A stretch of 64,000 bases of DNA, taken from NCBI RefSeq assembly GCF_039538065.1, contig NZ_BAABBR010000001.1:434001-498000 (forward strand). Reading direction: 5' to 3'. The first letter of the stretch is position 1. Every line of letters starts with the position of its first letter. This DNA comes from Sphingomonas rosea (lineage in GTDB: Bacteria; Pseudomonadota; Alphaproteobacteria; Sphingomonadales; Sphingomonadaceae). The notes beneath the pieces were generated by a model. It was not told the DNA's origin. It searched no databases and saw nothing but the letters and a program-made list of their open reading frames with translations. The position numbers were made by a program, and so were the translations under genes. This document shows, piece after piece, positions 9,504 to 18,165 of this stretch.

Positions 9504-10307
9504 TCAGACCGTGGCGATGTCGGGCGCGTCCTCGGCCTTCATGCCGACCACGTTATAGCCCGCGTCGACATGGTGGATCTCGCCCGTCACGCCCGCCGCG
9601 AGGTCGCTCAGCAAGTAGAGGCCGGCGCCGCCGACGTCCTCGATGGTGACGTTGCGGCGCAGCGGGCTGTTCAGCTCGTTCCACTTCAGGATGTAGCGGA
9701 AGTCGCCGATCCCGCTCGCGGCCAGCGTCTTGATCGGGCCCGCGCTGATCGCATTGACCCGGATCCCGTCCTTGCCGAGGTCGGCGGCGAGATATTTGGT
9801 CGCGGTCTCGAGCGCGGCCTTGGCGACGCCCATGACGTTATAATGCGGGATGACCTTCTCGGCGCCGTAATAGGTCAGCGTGACGAGGCTTCCGCCGGGC
9901 TTCATCAGCCGGGCCGCGCGCTGCGACACCGCGACGAAGCTGTAGACCGAGATGTTCATGGTCAGCAGGAAGTTGTCGAGCGTGGTGTCGACGAACCGCC
10001 CGCGAAGCTCGTTCTTGTCCGAAAAGCCGATGGCGTGGACGAGGAAGTCGAGCCCGCCCCAGCGCTGCTCGATCTCGGCGAAGGTGCGGTCGAGCGCGTC
10101 CATGTCGCCGACGTCGCAGTCGACGAGGAAGTCGCTGCCGAGGCTTTCGGCGAGCGGGCGAACGCGCTTCTCGAGTGCTTCGCCCTGGTAGGAAAAGGCG
10201 AGCTCCGCGCCTTGCTCGCTCAGCTGCTTGGCGATTCCCCACGCCAGGCTGCGATCGTTGGCGAGGCCCATGATCAGCCCCTTCTTGCCCGCCATCAAAC
10301 CCGTCAT
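9504..10307 (-). CDS. fabI: Enoyl-[acyl-carrier-protein] reductase (NADH)
   Basis: Reduces enoyl-ACP in each round of fatty acid elongation; a short-chain dehydrogenase fold of 267 residues, the normal FabI length. Seen: the modified cofactor loop GLANDRSLAWGIA, YY in TLTYYGAEK and the catalytic Tyr-x6-Lys in HYNVMGVAK. The ATG overlaps the stop of the upstream YihY-family gene by 4 bases (ATGA), so the two are translationally coupled. The 265 bases downstream hold no convincing gene. Confidence 0.96.
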   Translation of the reverse strand: MTGLMAGKKGLIMGLANDRSLAWGIAKQLSEQGAELAFSYQGEALEKRVRPLAESLGSDFLVDCDVGDMDALDRTFAEIEQRWGGLDFLVHAIGFSDKNELRGRFVDTTLDNFLLTMNISVYSFVAVSQRAARLMKPGGSLVTLTYYGAEKVIPHYNVMGVAKAALETATKYLAADLGKDGIRVNAISAGPIKTLAASGIGDFRYILKWNELNSPLRRNVTIEDVGGAGLYLLSDLAAGVTGEIHHVDAGYNVVGMKAEDAPDIATV

Positions 10308-11335
10308 GCCGCCTGGCTCTCCCCGCTACTCTTGCTGACTTTTTCGCCCGGCGCCGGTTCCTCGACCTCGAGGTCGCCGGCATGCGGGCCCTTGTATTGC
10401 TCGCCCTCTAGCGCGGTCGGTCCGGTTTCCGCCAGTGCCGCATTGAGTTCGGCGCCCATCGTCACCCCCAGCCCGACGACGAAGAAGAACAGCAGGGTGA
10501 TCATGACCCCGGCGAGGCTGCCGTAGGTGAGGCTGTAGCCGCCGGCGAGCGCGATGGCCTTGGGCAGCAGCACCGCGGTCATCACCCACCAGCCGGTGAC
10601 GAGCAGCGCGCCCGGCCACTTGCGGCAGCTGATCTTGCGGTAGCGCGCCGGGGTCAGCACCGTGAAGATGAGGTAGATGGTGAAATAGAGGGTGACCGCC
10701 GGGACGAGCTTCACGAGGACGTAGCTGTCGAAGACCGGCGCGAAGGCCGGAACGAGGTGGACGATCAGCGCCTCGAGCGAGCTCAGCATGACCGTGCTGG
10801 CAAGCGCGATCATCAGGAGCAGCACCAGCCCGAGCATGAACAGGATCGAGATCAGCCGATATTCCCAGAAGGGCGCGCTATATTTGACCCCGTAGGCGCG
10901 ACGCAGGATGTCGCGGATGGTCTCGATGAAGCTCGACGCGGTCCACAGCCCGACCAGCGCGCCGAACCACAGGAGCGGGCCCTGGCGGGCGGTGAGCACC
11001 TCGTTGACCGGCGCGCGCACCACCTCGGCAATGTCGGGCGGGAGCGAGCGCAGGACGTTGAAGACCACCTGCGCCGCGCCGTCGCTCGAGCCCAGCAGCT
11101 GCGCGATGGCGGCGGCCAGGATGAAGAAGGGGAACATCGAGAGCAGGCTGAGGTAGGCGAGGTTGCCGGCGTGGATGAAGCCGTCGGTGTAGACCCCGAT
11201 CGCGACCCGCTTGAGGATCGCGAACGGGCGGGTGCCGGGACGGACCCGGTCCATCACCTGCTCGCCAAAACGCGCCTTGAGCCGGGCCAGTCGCTTGCGC
11301 CGCGCTTCCGGGCTCTGGGGTGAAATCTCCAGCAT
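10304..11335 (-). CDS. YihY/BrkB family membrane protein
   Basis: A 343-residue inner-membrane protein with about six helices, of the YihY/virulence factor BrkB family (once thought to be RNase BN; function still unclear). Seen: the family's N-terminal AYLSLLSMFPFFILAAA, the WSSFIETIRDIL-type middle (ASSFIETIRDILRRAYG) and PARYRKISCRKWPGALL before the last helices. The acidic C-terminal tail is cytoplasmic. Coupled to fabI by overlap and 8 bp from the DnaJ-like gene upstream, so the three probably form one operon. Confidence 0.88.
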   Translation of the reverse strand: MLEISPQSPEARRKRLARLKARFGEQVMDRVRPGTRPFAILKRVAIGVYTDGFIHAGNLAYLSLLSMFPFFILAAAIAQLLGSSDGAAQVVFNVLRSLPPDIAEVVRAPVNEVLTARQGPLLWFGALVGLWTASSFIETIRDILRRAYGVKYSAPFWEYRLISILFMLGLVLLLMIALASTVMLSSLEALIVHLVPAFAPVFDSYVLVKLVPAVTLYFTIYLIFTVLTPARYRKISCRKWPGALLVTGWWVMTAVLLPKAIALAGGYSLTYGSLAGVMITLLFFFVVGLGVTMGAELNAALAETGPTALEGEQYKGPHAGDLEVEEPAPGEKVSKSSGESQAA

Positions 11336-11343
11336 GCGTCCGT

Positions 11344-12309
11344 CTAGACGCCGAGTCCCGCCCTCGGGTTGCCGTCGGCACCGGACCAGGAGGACGCAAA
11401 CTGTTCGAGCGCGGGGTCGGCCGCGGGAAGATCGACCATCAGGGTGACGAGGAGATCGCCGCGGTTGCCGGCCTTGTCGCTGAAGCCGCGGCCCTTGATC
11501 CGCAAGACCTTGCCCGAGCTCGCGCCCTTGGGAACGCTGAGCATGACGGCACCGTCGGGGGTCGGCACCTTGACCTTGCCGCCGAGCACCGCCTCCTTGA
11601 GGCTGACCGGAAGGTCGAGCCGGACGTTGCTCCCGTCGCGGGTGAAGAAGCGGTGGGGTTCGAGGGCGATGGTGACGATCGCGTCGCCCGAGCCGCCCGG
11701 CCCCTTCTCGCCCTTGCCGGTGAGGCGGATCTTGGTGCCGTCCTCGACGCCCTTGGGGAGCTTGATCTCGACCGTCGCGCCATCGGCGAGCGTCACCCGC
11801 TGCGGGCTCAAGGTCGCGGCGTCGATGAAGGGTACCGTCAGGCGATAGGCGACGTCCGCGCCCTTGACCGAAGCCCGCGCGCGTCCGCCGCCCGCGAAGG
11901 ATCCCCCGCCCGGATTGGCGCCGCGGCGCGCGCCGCCGCCGCCGAATAGGCCCTCGAACAGGTCGGAGAGGTCGGGACCGCCACCGCCGCCGGCATTGCC
12001 GAAGCCCTCGAAGCCCGCCGGCCCCGCGCCCGGCCGGCCGCCGTAGCTCCCGCCACCGCCACCGAAGCCGCTCCCGAACGACATCTTGGGATTGCCGTCC
12101 TCGTCGATCTCGCCGCGGTCATAGCGGGCGCGCTTGGTGCTGTCGGACAGCAGGTCATAGGCCGCGGTCACCTGGCTGAAGCGCTCGGCGGCCTTGGGAT
12201 TGTCCTTGTTCTTGTCGGGGTGAAGTTGCTTGGCGAGGCTGCGATACGCCTTCTTGATCTCGGCGTCGCTGGCCCCCTTCTTCACTCCCAGTCGTGCGTA
12301 AAGGTCCAT
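11344..12309 (-). CDS. DnaJ-like co-chaperone without zinc finger (CbpA type)
   Basis: A 321-residue class II J-protein. The J-domain (residues 1-70) has the HPD triad in [13 protein letters not shown] Gly/Phe-rich linker (about 80-150) follows, and the rest is the DnaJ C-terminal substrate-binding domain ([37 protein letters not shown]). The four CxxCxGxG zinc motifs of DnaJ are absent, as in CbpA. It would hand substrates to DnaK. It is the first gene of the probable operon with the YihY protein and fabI, and divergent from pdxH. Confidence 0.9.
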   Translation of the reverse strand: MDLYARLGVKKGASDAEIKKAYRSLAKQLHPDKNKDNPKAAERFSQVTAAYDLLSDSTKRARYDRGEIDEDGNPKMSFGSGFGGGGGSYGGRPGAGPAGFEGFGNAGGGGGPDLSDLFEGLFGGGGARRGANPGGGSFAGGGRARASVKGADVAYRLTVPFIDAATLSPQRVTLADGATVEIKLPKGVEDGTKIRLTGKGEKGPGGSGDAIVTIALEPHRFFTRDGSNVRLDLPVSLKEAVLGGKVKVPTPDGAVMLSVPKGASSGKVLRIKGRGFSDKAGNRGDLLVTLMVDLPAADPALEQFASSWSGADGNPRAGLGV

Positions 12310-12395
12310 GGCTCCTCATAGAGCAAAGTGGTTGGCGCGCTAGCTATGGTCGCATCGCTTGCCTGCCAAGGCGCCGAGGGGATAGAGGCGCGGCC

Positions 12396-12983
12396 ATGCC
12401 CGGCACCGACCCCTTCGCCCTGTTCGCCGAATGGATGGCCCTCGCGGAGGCGGAGGAGATCAACGATCCCGACGCCATGGCGCTTGCCACCGCGACCCCC
12501 GACGGCCGTCCCTCGGTCCGGATGGTGCTGATGCGCCGCCACGGGCCCGAGGGCTTCGGCTTCTTCACCAATCTCGAAAGCCGCAAGGGGCAGGAGATCG
12601 CCGCCAACCCGCATGGCGCGCTCTGCATTCACTGGAAGAGCTTGCGCAAGCAGGTCCGGGCCGAGGGCCCTCTGGTGCAGGTCAGCGACGCCGACGCCGA
12701 CGCCTATTTCCAGAGCCGGTCGCGCAACAGCCGGATCGGTGCGTGGGCGAGCGACCAGTCGCGCCCCCTCGACCGCCGCGAGACCTTCCTCGACCGCATC
12801 GCCGAGACCAAGGCGCGCTTCGGCGAGGAGGGCGAGGTCGGTCGCCCGCCGCATTGGTCGGGCTTCCGGCTGGTCCCCGACCGGATCGAATTCTGGGAGG
12901 ATGGAGAGTTCCGGCTCCATCACCGACGCCTGTTCGTTCGGCAGGCCGACGGCAGCTGGAACGAAGGACTGCTCTACCCGTGA
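12396..12983 (+). CDS. pdxH: Pyridoxamine/pyridoxine 5'-phosphate oxidase
   Basis: FMN-dependent oxidase that makes pyridoxal 5'-phosphate, the last step and salvage step of vitamin B6 metabolism. At 195 residues from the chosen ATG it is near family length. Seen: the FMN-binding ALATATPDGRPSVRMVLM with RHGPEGFGFFTN, the SLRKQVR segment and the C-terminal substrate loop RPPHWSGFR with QADGSWNEGLLYP. An upstream in-frame ATG adds 34 residues unlike the family and overlaps the divergent DnaJ gene, so I rejected it. The stop overlaps the GTG of the CDF gene. Confidence 0.95.
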   Translation: MPGTDPFALFAEWMALAEAEEINDPDAMALATATPDGRPSVRMVLMRRHGPEGFGFFTNLESRKGQEIAANPHGALCIHWKSLRKQVRAEGPLVQVSDADADAYFQSRSRNSRIGAWASDQSRPLDRRETFLDRIAETKARFGEEGEVGRPPHWSGFRLVPDRIEFWEDGEFRLHHRRLFVRQADGSWNEGLLYP

Positions 12984-13906
12984 GAGTGACCGGACCCGAG
13001 CGCGCACGCCTGTCGCAGCGGGCGGCCATCGCCAGCGTCGTGATGGCGCTGACCCTGCTCATCGCGAAGAGCTGGGCGGCGATCGCGACCGATTCCACGG
13101 CGATGCTCGGAAGCCTCGCCGATACCGGGCTCGACCTCATCGCAAGCATCATGACGTTGGTCGGCGTTCGGATCGCCGCGCTGCCGGCCGATCATGACCA
13201 CCGCTTCGGGCACGGCAAGGCCGAGGCCCTGGTGGCGCTTGGCCAGGTCGTGCTCATCACCATCAGCGCGCTCGGCATCGGCTGGCGCGCGATCGACCGG
13301 CTCATTCACGGCGCCGAAACCGCCAATCCGGAGATCGGCATCGGAGTCTCCATCTTCGCGATCGCCAGCACGCTCTTGCTGCTCTCGTACCAGCGCCGGG
13401 TGATCGCCCGGACCGGCTCGGTCGCGATCAAGACCGACAACCTCCACTACAGCTCCGACCTTTATCTCAACGGCGCGGTGATCGCCGCCCTGATCATCGA
13501 CCATTTCCTGCGTGTGCCCGGGGCCGATGCGGCGTTCGGTGTCGCGATCGCGGGGTGGCTGCTGTGGGGCGCCTGGCAGGCGGCGGGCGACAGTGTCGAC
13601 CAGCTGATGGACGCCGAATGGCCGGTCGAGAAGCGCGAAGCCTTCCTCGCGGCCTGCGGCGACTATCCCGAGCTCAAGGGCATTCACGACGTCCGCACTC
13701 GGACCTCGGGTGTCCACGACTTCATCCAGTTCCACGTCTGGGTACCCGAGGACTGGACCGTCCGCCAGGCGCACGACAAGCTCGACCGGGTCGAAGAGGA
13801 CCTGCAGCGGCGCTTCCCCGGCACCGAGATCCTGCTTCACCTCGATCCCGAGGGGCATACCGACCGCGAGGGCATGCTGCCCCATCATCTGACGGAGCGG
13901 CGATGA
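12980..13906 (+). CDS. Cation diffusion facilitator (FieF-like) efflux protein
   Basis: A 308-residue inner-membrane divalent cation/proton antiporter. Seen: six hydrophobic segments, the metal-site segments DHDHRFGHGKAEAL and HYSSDLYLN (HxxxD), and a C-terminal cytoplasmic domain with HFHVWVPEDWTV-type strands (FIQFHVWVPED). The metal may be Zn, Fe or Mn; sequence alone does not decide. The GTG start overlaps the pdxH stop (GTGA) and the stop overlaps the next ATG, so pdxH, this gene and the PhzF gene are coupled. Confidence 0.9.
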   Translation: MRVTGPERARLSQRAAIASVVMALTLLIAKSWAAIATDSTAMLGSLADTGLDLIASIMTLVGVRIAALPADHDHRFGHGKAEALVALGQVVLITISALGIGWRAIDRLIHGAETANPEIGIGVSIFAIASTLLLLSYQRRVIARTGSVAIKTDNLHYSSDLYLNGAVIAALIIDHFLRVPGADAAFGVAIAGWLLWGAWQAAGDSVDQLMDAEWPVEKREAFLAACGDYPELKGIHDVRTRTSGVHDFIQFHVWVPEDWTVRQAHDKLDRVEEDLQRRFPGTEILLHLDPEGHTDREGMLPHHLTERR

Positions 13907-14679
13907 TCATTCCCTTTTTCCAGGTCGATGCCTTCGCCCCTGCCCCGCTGACCGGCAATCCGGCGGCGGTGATGCCGCTGACCGATTGGCTGCCCGATGA
14001 GACGCTGCAGGCGATCGCGGCCGAGAACAACCTCAGCGAGACCGCCTTCACGGTGGCGATCGAGGATGGCGAGGCCGATTATCACCTGCGCTGGTTCACG
14101 CCCACGGTCGAAGTCGACATGTGCGGCCATGCGACGCTGGCGGCGGGTCACATCCTCCTCACCGGCGAGAAGGTCCGCTTCCAGACGCGTTCGGGCGTGC
14201 TCAGCGTCGAGCGCGCGGGAGAGCTTCTTCGCCTGAGTCTGCCCGCGGCGGACGTAGCTGAAGGCGATGGCGCCGGGGTGCTGGCCGCGCTCGGTTGCGA
14301 GGGACCGGTCTATTTCGGCAACCGCAACAATGGCGCGGCGCTGGTGCTGCTCGAGGACGAGGCGGCGGTCCGCGCGGTGCGGCCGGACTTTGCGGCGCTC
14401 AAGGCCATCGACCGGCTGGTGATGGTGACCGCCCCGGGCGACGAGACCGCGATCGCGAGCCGGGTATTCGCCGCCTATCACGGGATTGACGAGGATCCGG
14501 TGACGGGCTCGGCGCATACCGCCCTCGTGCCCTTCTGGGCCGAGCGGCTTGGGCGGACACACTTTTCGGCGGCGCAGGTAGGCAAGCGCGGCGGGCGGCT
14601 CGAATGCACGCTGGCGGGGGACCGCGTGCTCCTCGACGGCATGGGCCGAACGGTGATCGAGGGCAGCTTCCAGCTTTAG
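13903..14679 (+). CDS. PhzF family isomerase-like protein
   Basis: A 258-residue PhzF/YddE-fold protein. The start FQVDAFAPAPLTGNPAAV, the conserved catalytic Glu46 (NNLSETAF), VDMCGHATLA and the late DPVTGSAHTAL motif are all present. PhzF itself isomerises a phenazine precursor, but most family members outside phenazine clusters have no known substrate, and no phenazine genes are here. Coupled by ATGA to the CDF gene; converges with a 4-bp overlap on the NUDIX gene. Confidence 0.88.
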   Translation: MIIPFFQVDAFAPAPLTGNPAAVMPLTDWLPDETLQAIAAENNLSETAFTVAIEDGEADYHLRWFTPTVEVDMCGHATLAAGHILLTGEKVRFQTRSGVLSVERAGELLRLSLPAADVAEGDGAGVLAALGCEGPVYFGNRNNGAALVLLEDEAAVRAVRPDFAALKAIDRLVMVTAPGDETAIASRVFAAYHGIDEDPVTGSAHTALVPFWAERLGRTHFSAAQVGKRGGRLECTLAGDRVLLDGMGRTVIEGSFQL

Positions 14680-15140
14680 CCCGAGAGCATTTCGCCGAGC
14701 GCGTCGAGCAGGGGCTGCTGGCTCTTGAGGATTCGGCGGTGGGCCTCGGCGAGCTCCATCCATTCGATCCGGTCGAGTTCGGGAAAGCGCTTCATCTGCC
14801 CGGATTTCGGCGGCCACTCGAGCTCGAAATCGTTGCTGACGAGCGCGGACGGATCGAAGTCGCCTTCGAGCGCGAATACCTCGACCAGCTTGCCGCCATT
14901 CTGGCGCACGGTGTGGAGCGGTACCGGATTGCCGGGCGGGACTGGGCCGACTTCCTCGCCGAATTCACGGATCGCCGCATCGAGCGCCGCTTCGCCGCTT
15001 TCGATCGCGCCCTTCGGGACCATCCAGGCACCTTCATCCTTGCGCGCCCAATAGGGACCGCCGGGATGACCGAGCAGGACTTCGATGCGCTGACCGCGAC
15101 GGCGATAGAGCAAGACTCCGGCGCTGCGCGGCTGCGGCAC
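14676..15140 (-). CDS. NUDIX hydrolase
   Basis: A 154-residue NUDIX enzyme with a full signature: GAIESGEA, then REFGEEVG (Gx5Ex7REUxEExGU). This family hydrolyses nucleoside diphosphates linked to another group; the substrate is not clear, but the form resembles the short sphingomonad/actinobacterial DR0079-like group. I take the GTG at 15140, one base after the mnmA stop; an ATG 22 codons upstream lies inside mnmA. Co-transcription with mnmA is likely. Confidence 0.85.
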   Translation of the reverse strand: MPQPRSAGVLLYRRRGQRIEVLLGHPGGPYWARKDEGAWMVPKGAIESGEAALDAAIREFGEEVGPVPPGNPVPLHTVRQNGGKLVEVFALEGDFDPSALVSNDFELEWPPKSGQMKRFPELDRIEWMELAEAHRRILKSQQPLLDALGEMLSG

Positions 15141-15141
15141 C

Positions 15142-16281
15142 TCAGGCGACGTCGCTGTAGGGCAGATGCGCCGCGGCGACCGTCTCTTCGATCCATCCGC
15201 CGCCAAGCAGGCGATCCCCGTCGTAGAGAACCGCGGCCTGGCCGGGCGCGACCCCGAACTCGGGCTGGTGGAAGCGGATCCGGTCGCCCTCGCGGGTCGC
15301 GGGGACGGGTCGGCTGAGCGACCGCACCTTCACCTCGACCTTGCTCTGATCCTCGCCGAGCCAGTTCCAGTCCGACACGCTCGCCTCGCTCACTGCCAGC
15401 GCGGCCTTGGGCCCGACCACCAGCCGGCGCGCGTCGGGCTCGATCCGGACGACGTAGAGCGGCTCTGCCTGACCGCCGAGTTCGAGTCCGCGGCGCTGCC
15501 CGACAGTATAGTGGACGACGCCGGGATGGCGGCCGAGCAGGCGCCCGCCGAGATCGACGATGTCACCCGGCGCCTCGGTCTCGGGCCGAAGGCGCTTGAC
15601 CAGCCCGGCATAATCGCCGTCGGGCACGAAGCAGATGTCCTGGCTGTCGGGCTTGGCAGCGACGACGAGGCCGGCTTGGGCGGCGAGCGCCCGAACCTCG
15701 CTCTTGGGCAATTCGCCGATCGGGAAGCGGAGCAGGTCGAGTTGCTCGGCGGTGGTGCCGTAGAGGAAGTAGCTCTGGTCGCGGGCGGCGTCGCGGCCCT
15801 TGTGAAGCTCGGCCTTGCCGGCGCGGACGACACGGCGGACGTAGTGGCCGGTGACCAGCGCGTCGGCGCCGAGTTCCCGGGCGAAGGCGTGGAGGTCGGT
15901 GAATTTCACGCCCTGGTTGCACAGCGAACAAGGCACCGGCGTGCGGCCGCGGGCATAATCGTCGGCGAAGCGCTCGATGACGCCCGACCGGAAGCGCGAC
16001 TCATAGTCGAGCACGTAATGCGCGATGCCGAGCTTCTCGCAGACCTGCGCGGCGTCATAGATGTCCTGGCCGGCGCAGCAGGCACCCGACCGCTTCACCG
16101 CCTCGCCATGATCGTAGAGCTGGAGTGTCACTCCGACCACCTCTGCCCCGGTGCGCGCGGCGAGCATGGCGGCGACCGACGAATCCACGCCGCCGGACAT
16201 GGCGACGACGATCCTCGCCGAAGACGCCGGCTTGTCGATCTGGAACGCGGAAAAGGTCACCGGGGCATCTTTACCCGGCAT
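15142..16281 (-). CDS. mnmA: tRNA-specific 2-thiouridylase
   Basis: Adds sulfur to U34 of tRNA for Glu, Gln and Lys. At 379 residues it is normal size. Seen: the ATP PP-loop [13 protein letters not shown], the catalytic first Cys in [11 protein letters not shown], and the second in [12 protein letters not shown], followed by the beta-barrel domains ([11 protein letters not shown]). A 2-thiouridylated substrate, tRNA-Glu(UUC), is encoded at 43.5 kb. The downstream NUDIX gene follows without a gap. Confidence 0.96.
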   Translation of the reverse strand: MPGKDAPVTFSAFQIDKPASSARIVVAMSGGVDSSVAAMLAARTGAEVVGVTLQLYDHGEAVKRSGACCAGQDIYDAAQVCEKLGIAHYVLDYESRFRSGVIERFADDYARGRTPVPCSLCNQGVKFTDLHAFARELGADALVTGHYVRRVVRAGKAELHKGRDAARDQSYFLYGTTAEQLDLLRFPIGELPKSEVRALAAQAGLVVAAKPDSQDICFVPDGDYAGLVKRLRPETEAPGDIVDLGGRLLGRHPGVVHYTVGQRRGLELGGQAEPLYVVRIEPDARRLVVGPKAALAVSEASVSDWNWLGEDQSKVEVKVRSLSRPVPATREGDRIRFHQPEFGVAPGQAAVLYDGDRLLGGGWIEETVAAAHLPYSDVA

Positions 16282-16335
16282 TCACCCTCTTTCGCTAGTG
16301 CTGCTTCGTGGGGTCGAAACAAGGAAGGCCGGAGA

Positions 16336-16632
16336 TTGGTGGAGCATAAGGGGCATTTCATACCGGCGGCGGCCTTTCGGGCCGACGAACTCGGCGTGGT
16401 GCTTGCCACTCTCGGACCGAACGGCGGGGCGGGCGATCGCCTCGCGGCGGTCGTCGCCCTGCTGACCGGTCGCGACACGGCCGAGGCGGTTCTCGGGGGC
16501 GCGTTCGCGAGCAGTCCGGCGATGGTGACGAATCCGTTTACCAGCGGACGAAACAATTGCTTGAGAGAGGCTTCGGTAAACGAGGGCCATCACATCGACG
16601 CCACCCAGATCCGCCTGAGGAAGCAATGCTAG
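16336..16632 (+). other. Doubtful small open frame in the mnmA-sciP gap
   Basis: The 344 bases between mnmA and sciP contain a TTG/GTG-started frame of about 98 codons, with GGAG before it and a 7-base overlap into sciP. The first two thirds use GC-rich third positions like coding DNA (HFIPAAAFRADELGVVLATL, RLAAVVALLTGRDTAEAVL); the end does not. I do not recognise it. The rest of the gap shows only a GANTC site near 16533 that could be a CcrM methylation target. Confidence 0.25.
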
Positions 16633-16925
16633 AAAATCAGAAGTTCCGTCCGCATCAGGTGATCGGCCCGCTCGGCGAGCCGCTGACCTTGGACTCGCTT
16701 CCCGCGCCCTCGACCACCCGCTGGGTGGTCCGCCGCAAGGCCGAGGTCGTGGCGGCCGTCGCCGGCGGGCTGCTGAGCGTCGACGAGGCGTGCGAACGCT
16801 ATGGCCTCAGCCTCGAGGAATTCGCGTCGTGGCAGCGTGCGGTCGACCGCAGCGGCATGCCCGGGCTGCGCGTCACCCGGATCCAGCACTACCGCCAGGT
16901 CTACGAGCGCCAGCAGCGCTACTGA
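16626..16925 (+). CDS. sciP: SciP-like DUF1153 transcriptional regulator
   Basis: A 99-residue helix-turn-helix protein of the DUF1153 family. In Caulobacter SciP binds DNA and CtrA and represses CtrA-activated genes in G1. Seen: the family's opening KFRPHQVIGPLGEPLT, then RWVVRRKAEVVAAVAGGLLS, SVDEACERYGLSLEEF as the HTH and a basic tail (RVTRIQHYRQVYERQQ). GAGGAAG lies before the ATG at 16626; a longer upstream frame has no matching conservation. CtrA itself is not in the window. Confidence 0.86.
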   Translation: MLENQKFRPHQVIGPLGEPLTLDSLPAPSTTRWVVRRKAEVVAAVAGGLLSVDEACERYGLSLEEFASWQRAVDRSGMPGLRVTRIQHYRQVYERQQRY

Positions 16926-16937
16926 CCCCTTCTCAAC

Positions 16938-16962
16938 CCGCCGGTCTCAAACAGGCCGGCGG
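16938..16962 (+). terminator. Possible weak terminator after sciP
   Basis: Arms CCGCCGG and CCGGCGG form a 7-bp stem with an 11-base loop, 13 bases after the sciP stop. No T-run follows, so it may only slow transcription. Confidence 0.35.
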
Positions 16963-16972
16963 CCCTCGTTAC

Positions 16973-16997
16973 GGAACCGATACAGCAGATTGCCGTT
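16973..16997 (+). promoter_or_regulatory. EcfG-type general stress promoter (GGAAC-N16-CGTT)
   Basis: GGAAC at 16973-16977 and CGTT at 16994-16997 with exactly 16 bases between match the consensus of the alphaproteobacterial general stress sigma factor EcfG. It would start a transcript near 17005, leading about 85 bases into the GlsB-like gene. A second GGAAC follows at about 17008 with a poorer partner (CGTC). Confidence 0.7.
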
Positions 16998-17090
16998 CCC
17001 CCCTCGGAACAAGAGCGCGGTAGACGCGTCTTGTTGCCGCAAGAAACGTCCGGCAGCTTCAGCCGGAACGAAATACAGGAGGGAACGCAC

Positions 17091-17348
17091 ATGGGTCTCA
17101 TTATCTGGCTTATCGTCGGCGGCGTCTGCGGTTGGCTCGCGAGCATCGTCATGCGGACCGACGGTCAGCAGGGCATTTTCCTGAACATCATCGTCGGCAT
17201 CGTCGGCGCCGCCATCGCGGGCTTCCTGCTCGGCGGTAGCGCGAGCCTCAACAACGGCCTGACCATCGAGAGCTTCCTCTATTCGCTGCTGGGCGCCATC
17301 GTCCTGCTCGCGATCGTGAACCTCGTCCGTCGCGGCCGCGTGCGCTAA
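17091..17348 (+). CDS. GlsB/YeaQ/YmgE family stress membrane protein 1
   Basis: An 85-residue protein with three hydrophobic segments and the family pattern GLIIWLIVGGVCGWLASIVM followed by GIFLNIIVGIVGAAIAGFLL. The family (Transgly_assoc) is widespread among stress-induced inner-membrane proteins of unknown activity. A strong AGGAGGGA lies before the ATG. The EcfG-type promoter upstream and a strong terminator downstream make it a single stress-regulated unit. It is the first of three relatives in 900 bp. Confidence 0.9.
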   Translation: MGLIIWLIVGGVCGWLASIVMRTDGQQGIFLNIIVGIVGAAIAGFLLGGSASLNNGLTIESFLYSLLGAIVLLAIVNLVRRGRVR

Positions 17349-17373
17349 ACCGCACACCAAGTCACGGGCATGA

Positions 17374-17404
17374 GGGGCCGTCCGCTCTTGGAGCGGGCGG
17401 CCCC
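17374..17404 (+). terminator. Strong rho-independent type hairpin
   Basis: A 14-bp stem (GGGGCCGTCCGCTC paired with GAGCGGGCGGCCCC, one G-U pair) and a 3-base loop, followed by TTGGCTT. It ends 26 bases after the first GlsB-like gene. Confidence 0.7.
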
Positions 17405-17422
17405 TTGGCTTATGGGCGTCCC

Positions 17423-17752
17423 ATGCCCTTCACCTGGATCGCCCTGATCCTTGCCGGCGCCGTCCTCGGCTGGCTCGCAAGCGTCATTCTCCGCACCGAG
17501 ACCCCGCGCGAAATCCTCGCGATCGTCGGGCTTGGCGCCGCCGGGGCCGTGCTCGGTGCCCTGTTGATCACGCCGGTACTCGCCGGCCGCCTCGAGGCGA
17601 CCGGCTTTTCCTTCCCGGGCATGCTCCTGTCCCTCCTCGGGACCTTCTTGTGCCTCGGCGCCGCGATCGGCGTGCAGAAGCTTCAACGCCGCAAGCTCAG
17701 CGGCGGCGGAGCAGCAGGCGGTAAAGGAACAGGATCAGCACCGCGCCGATGA
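17423..17752 (+). CDS. GlsB/YeaQ/YmgE family membrane protein 2
   Basis: A 109-residue relative of the preceding protein: FTWIALILAGAVLGWLASVI, then EILAIVGLGAAGAVLGALL and a third hydrophobic segment. The ATG at 17423 directly follows the terminator and has no strong ribosome site. The last 17 residues (SGGGAAGGKG and so on) are Gly/Ala-rich and unlike the family because they lie antisense to the end of the next, convergent gene. Expression may need read-through or its own weak promoter. Confidence 0.7.
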   Translation: MPFTWIALILAGAVLGWLASVILRTETPREILAIVGLGAAGAVLGALLITPVLAGRLEATGFSFPGMLLSLLGTFLCLGAAIGVQKLQRRKLSGGGAAGGKGTGSAPRR

Positions 17753-17960
17753 TTGCGGCGACGAAGCCGGCACCATCGCCGATGTCACGGTAGAAACCGA
17801 GCGCACGGCCGAGGAAACCGGCCAGCATCGCGCCGCCGATCCCGAGCAGGATGGTGACGATGCAACCACCCGGATCCTTGCCGGGCATGAGGAACTTGGC
17901 GATCCCGCCGGCGAGGAAGCCGATGATGATCCAGGCGAACCAGCCATAATCTGCCAGCAT
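17697..17960 (-). CDS. GlsB/YeaQ/YmgE family membrane protein 3
   Basis: An 87-residue family member on the opposite strand: WFAWIIIGFLAGGIAKFLMP, GKDPGGCIVTILLGIGGAML, and GAIIGAVLILFLYRLL-type third segment. The GKDPGG loop is the best conserved family feature and is complete here. GGGAGAGAG lies 6 bases before the ATG at 17960. Its 3' end overlaps that of protein 2 by 56 bp. Confidence 0.88.
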   Translation of the reverse strand: MLADYGWFAWIIIGFLAGGIAKFLMPGKDPGGCIVTILLGIGGAMLAGFLGRALGFYRDIGDGAGFVAAIIGAVLILFLYRLLLRRR

Positions 17961-18165
17961 GAAACACTCTCTCCCGTTGTGGACGCCAAGGCTATCGCGC
18001 ATTTCGCGCTCACCGCAATCGCCTTTTGGCGGAGGCAGCAAAGCCGTTGGTCGAATGCGCCTTGCCGTTGGTCGGAAGGTCGCCTTGGGTTGCGACTGGT
18101 GACCTATTGGTCTAATACAGCTTGCCGCCGATGGACGGCCTCACGAGATGGAAAAGGTAACAGGA

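Noticed and set aside
12431..12979. Upstream extension of the cation efflux gene
   Set aside because: Reads Arg/Gly-rich nonsense over pdxH; the GTG at 12980 overlaps the pdxH stop in the usual way.
13903..14679. Phenazine biosynthesis
   Set aside because: A lone PhzF-fold gene with no other phz genes does not indicate phenazine production.
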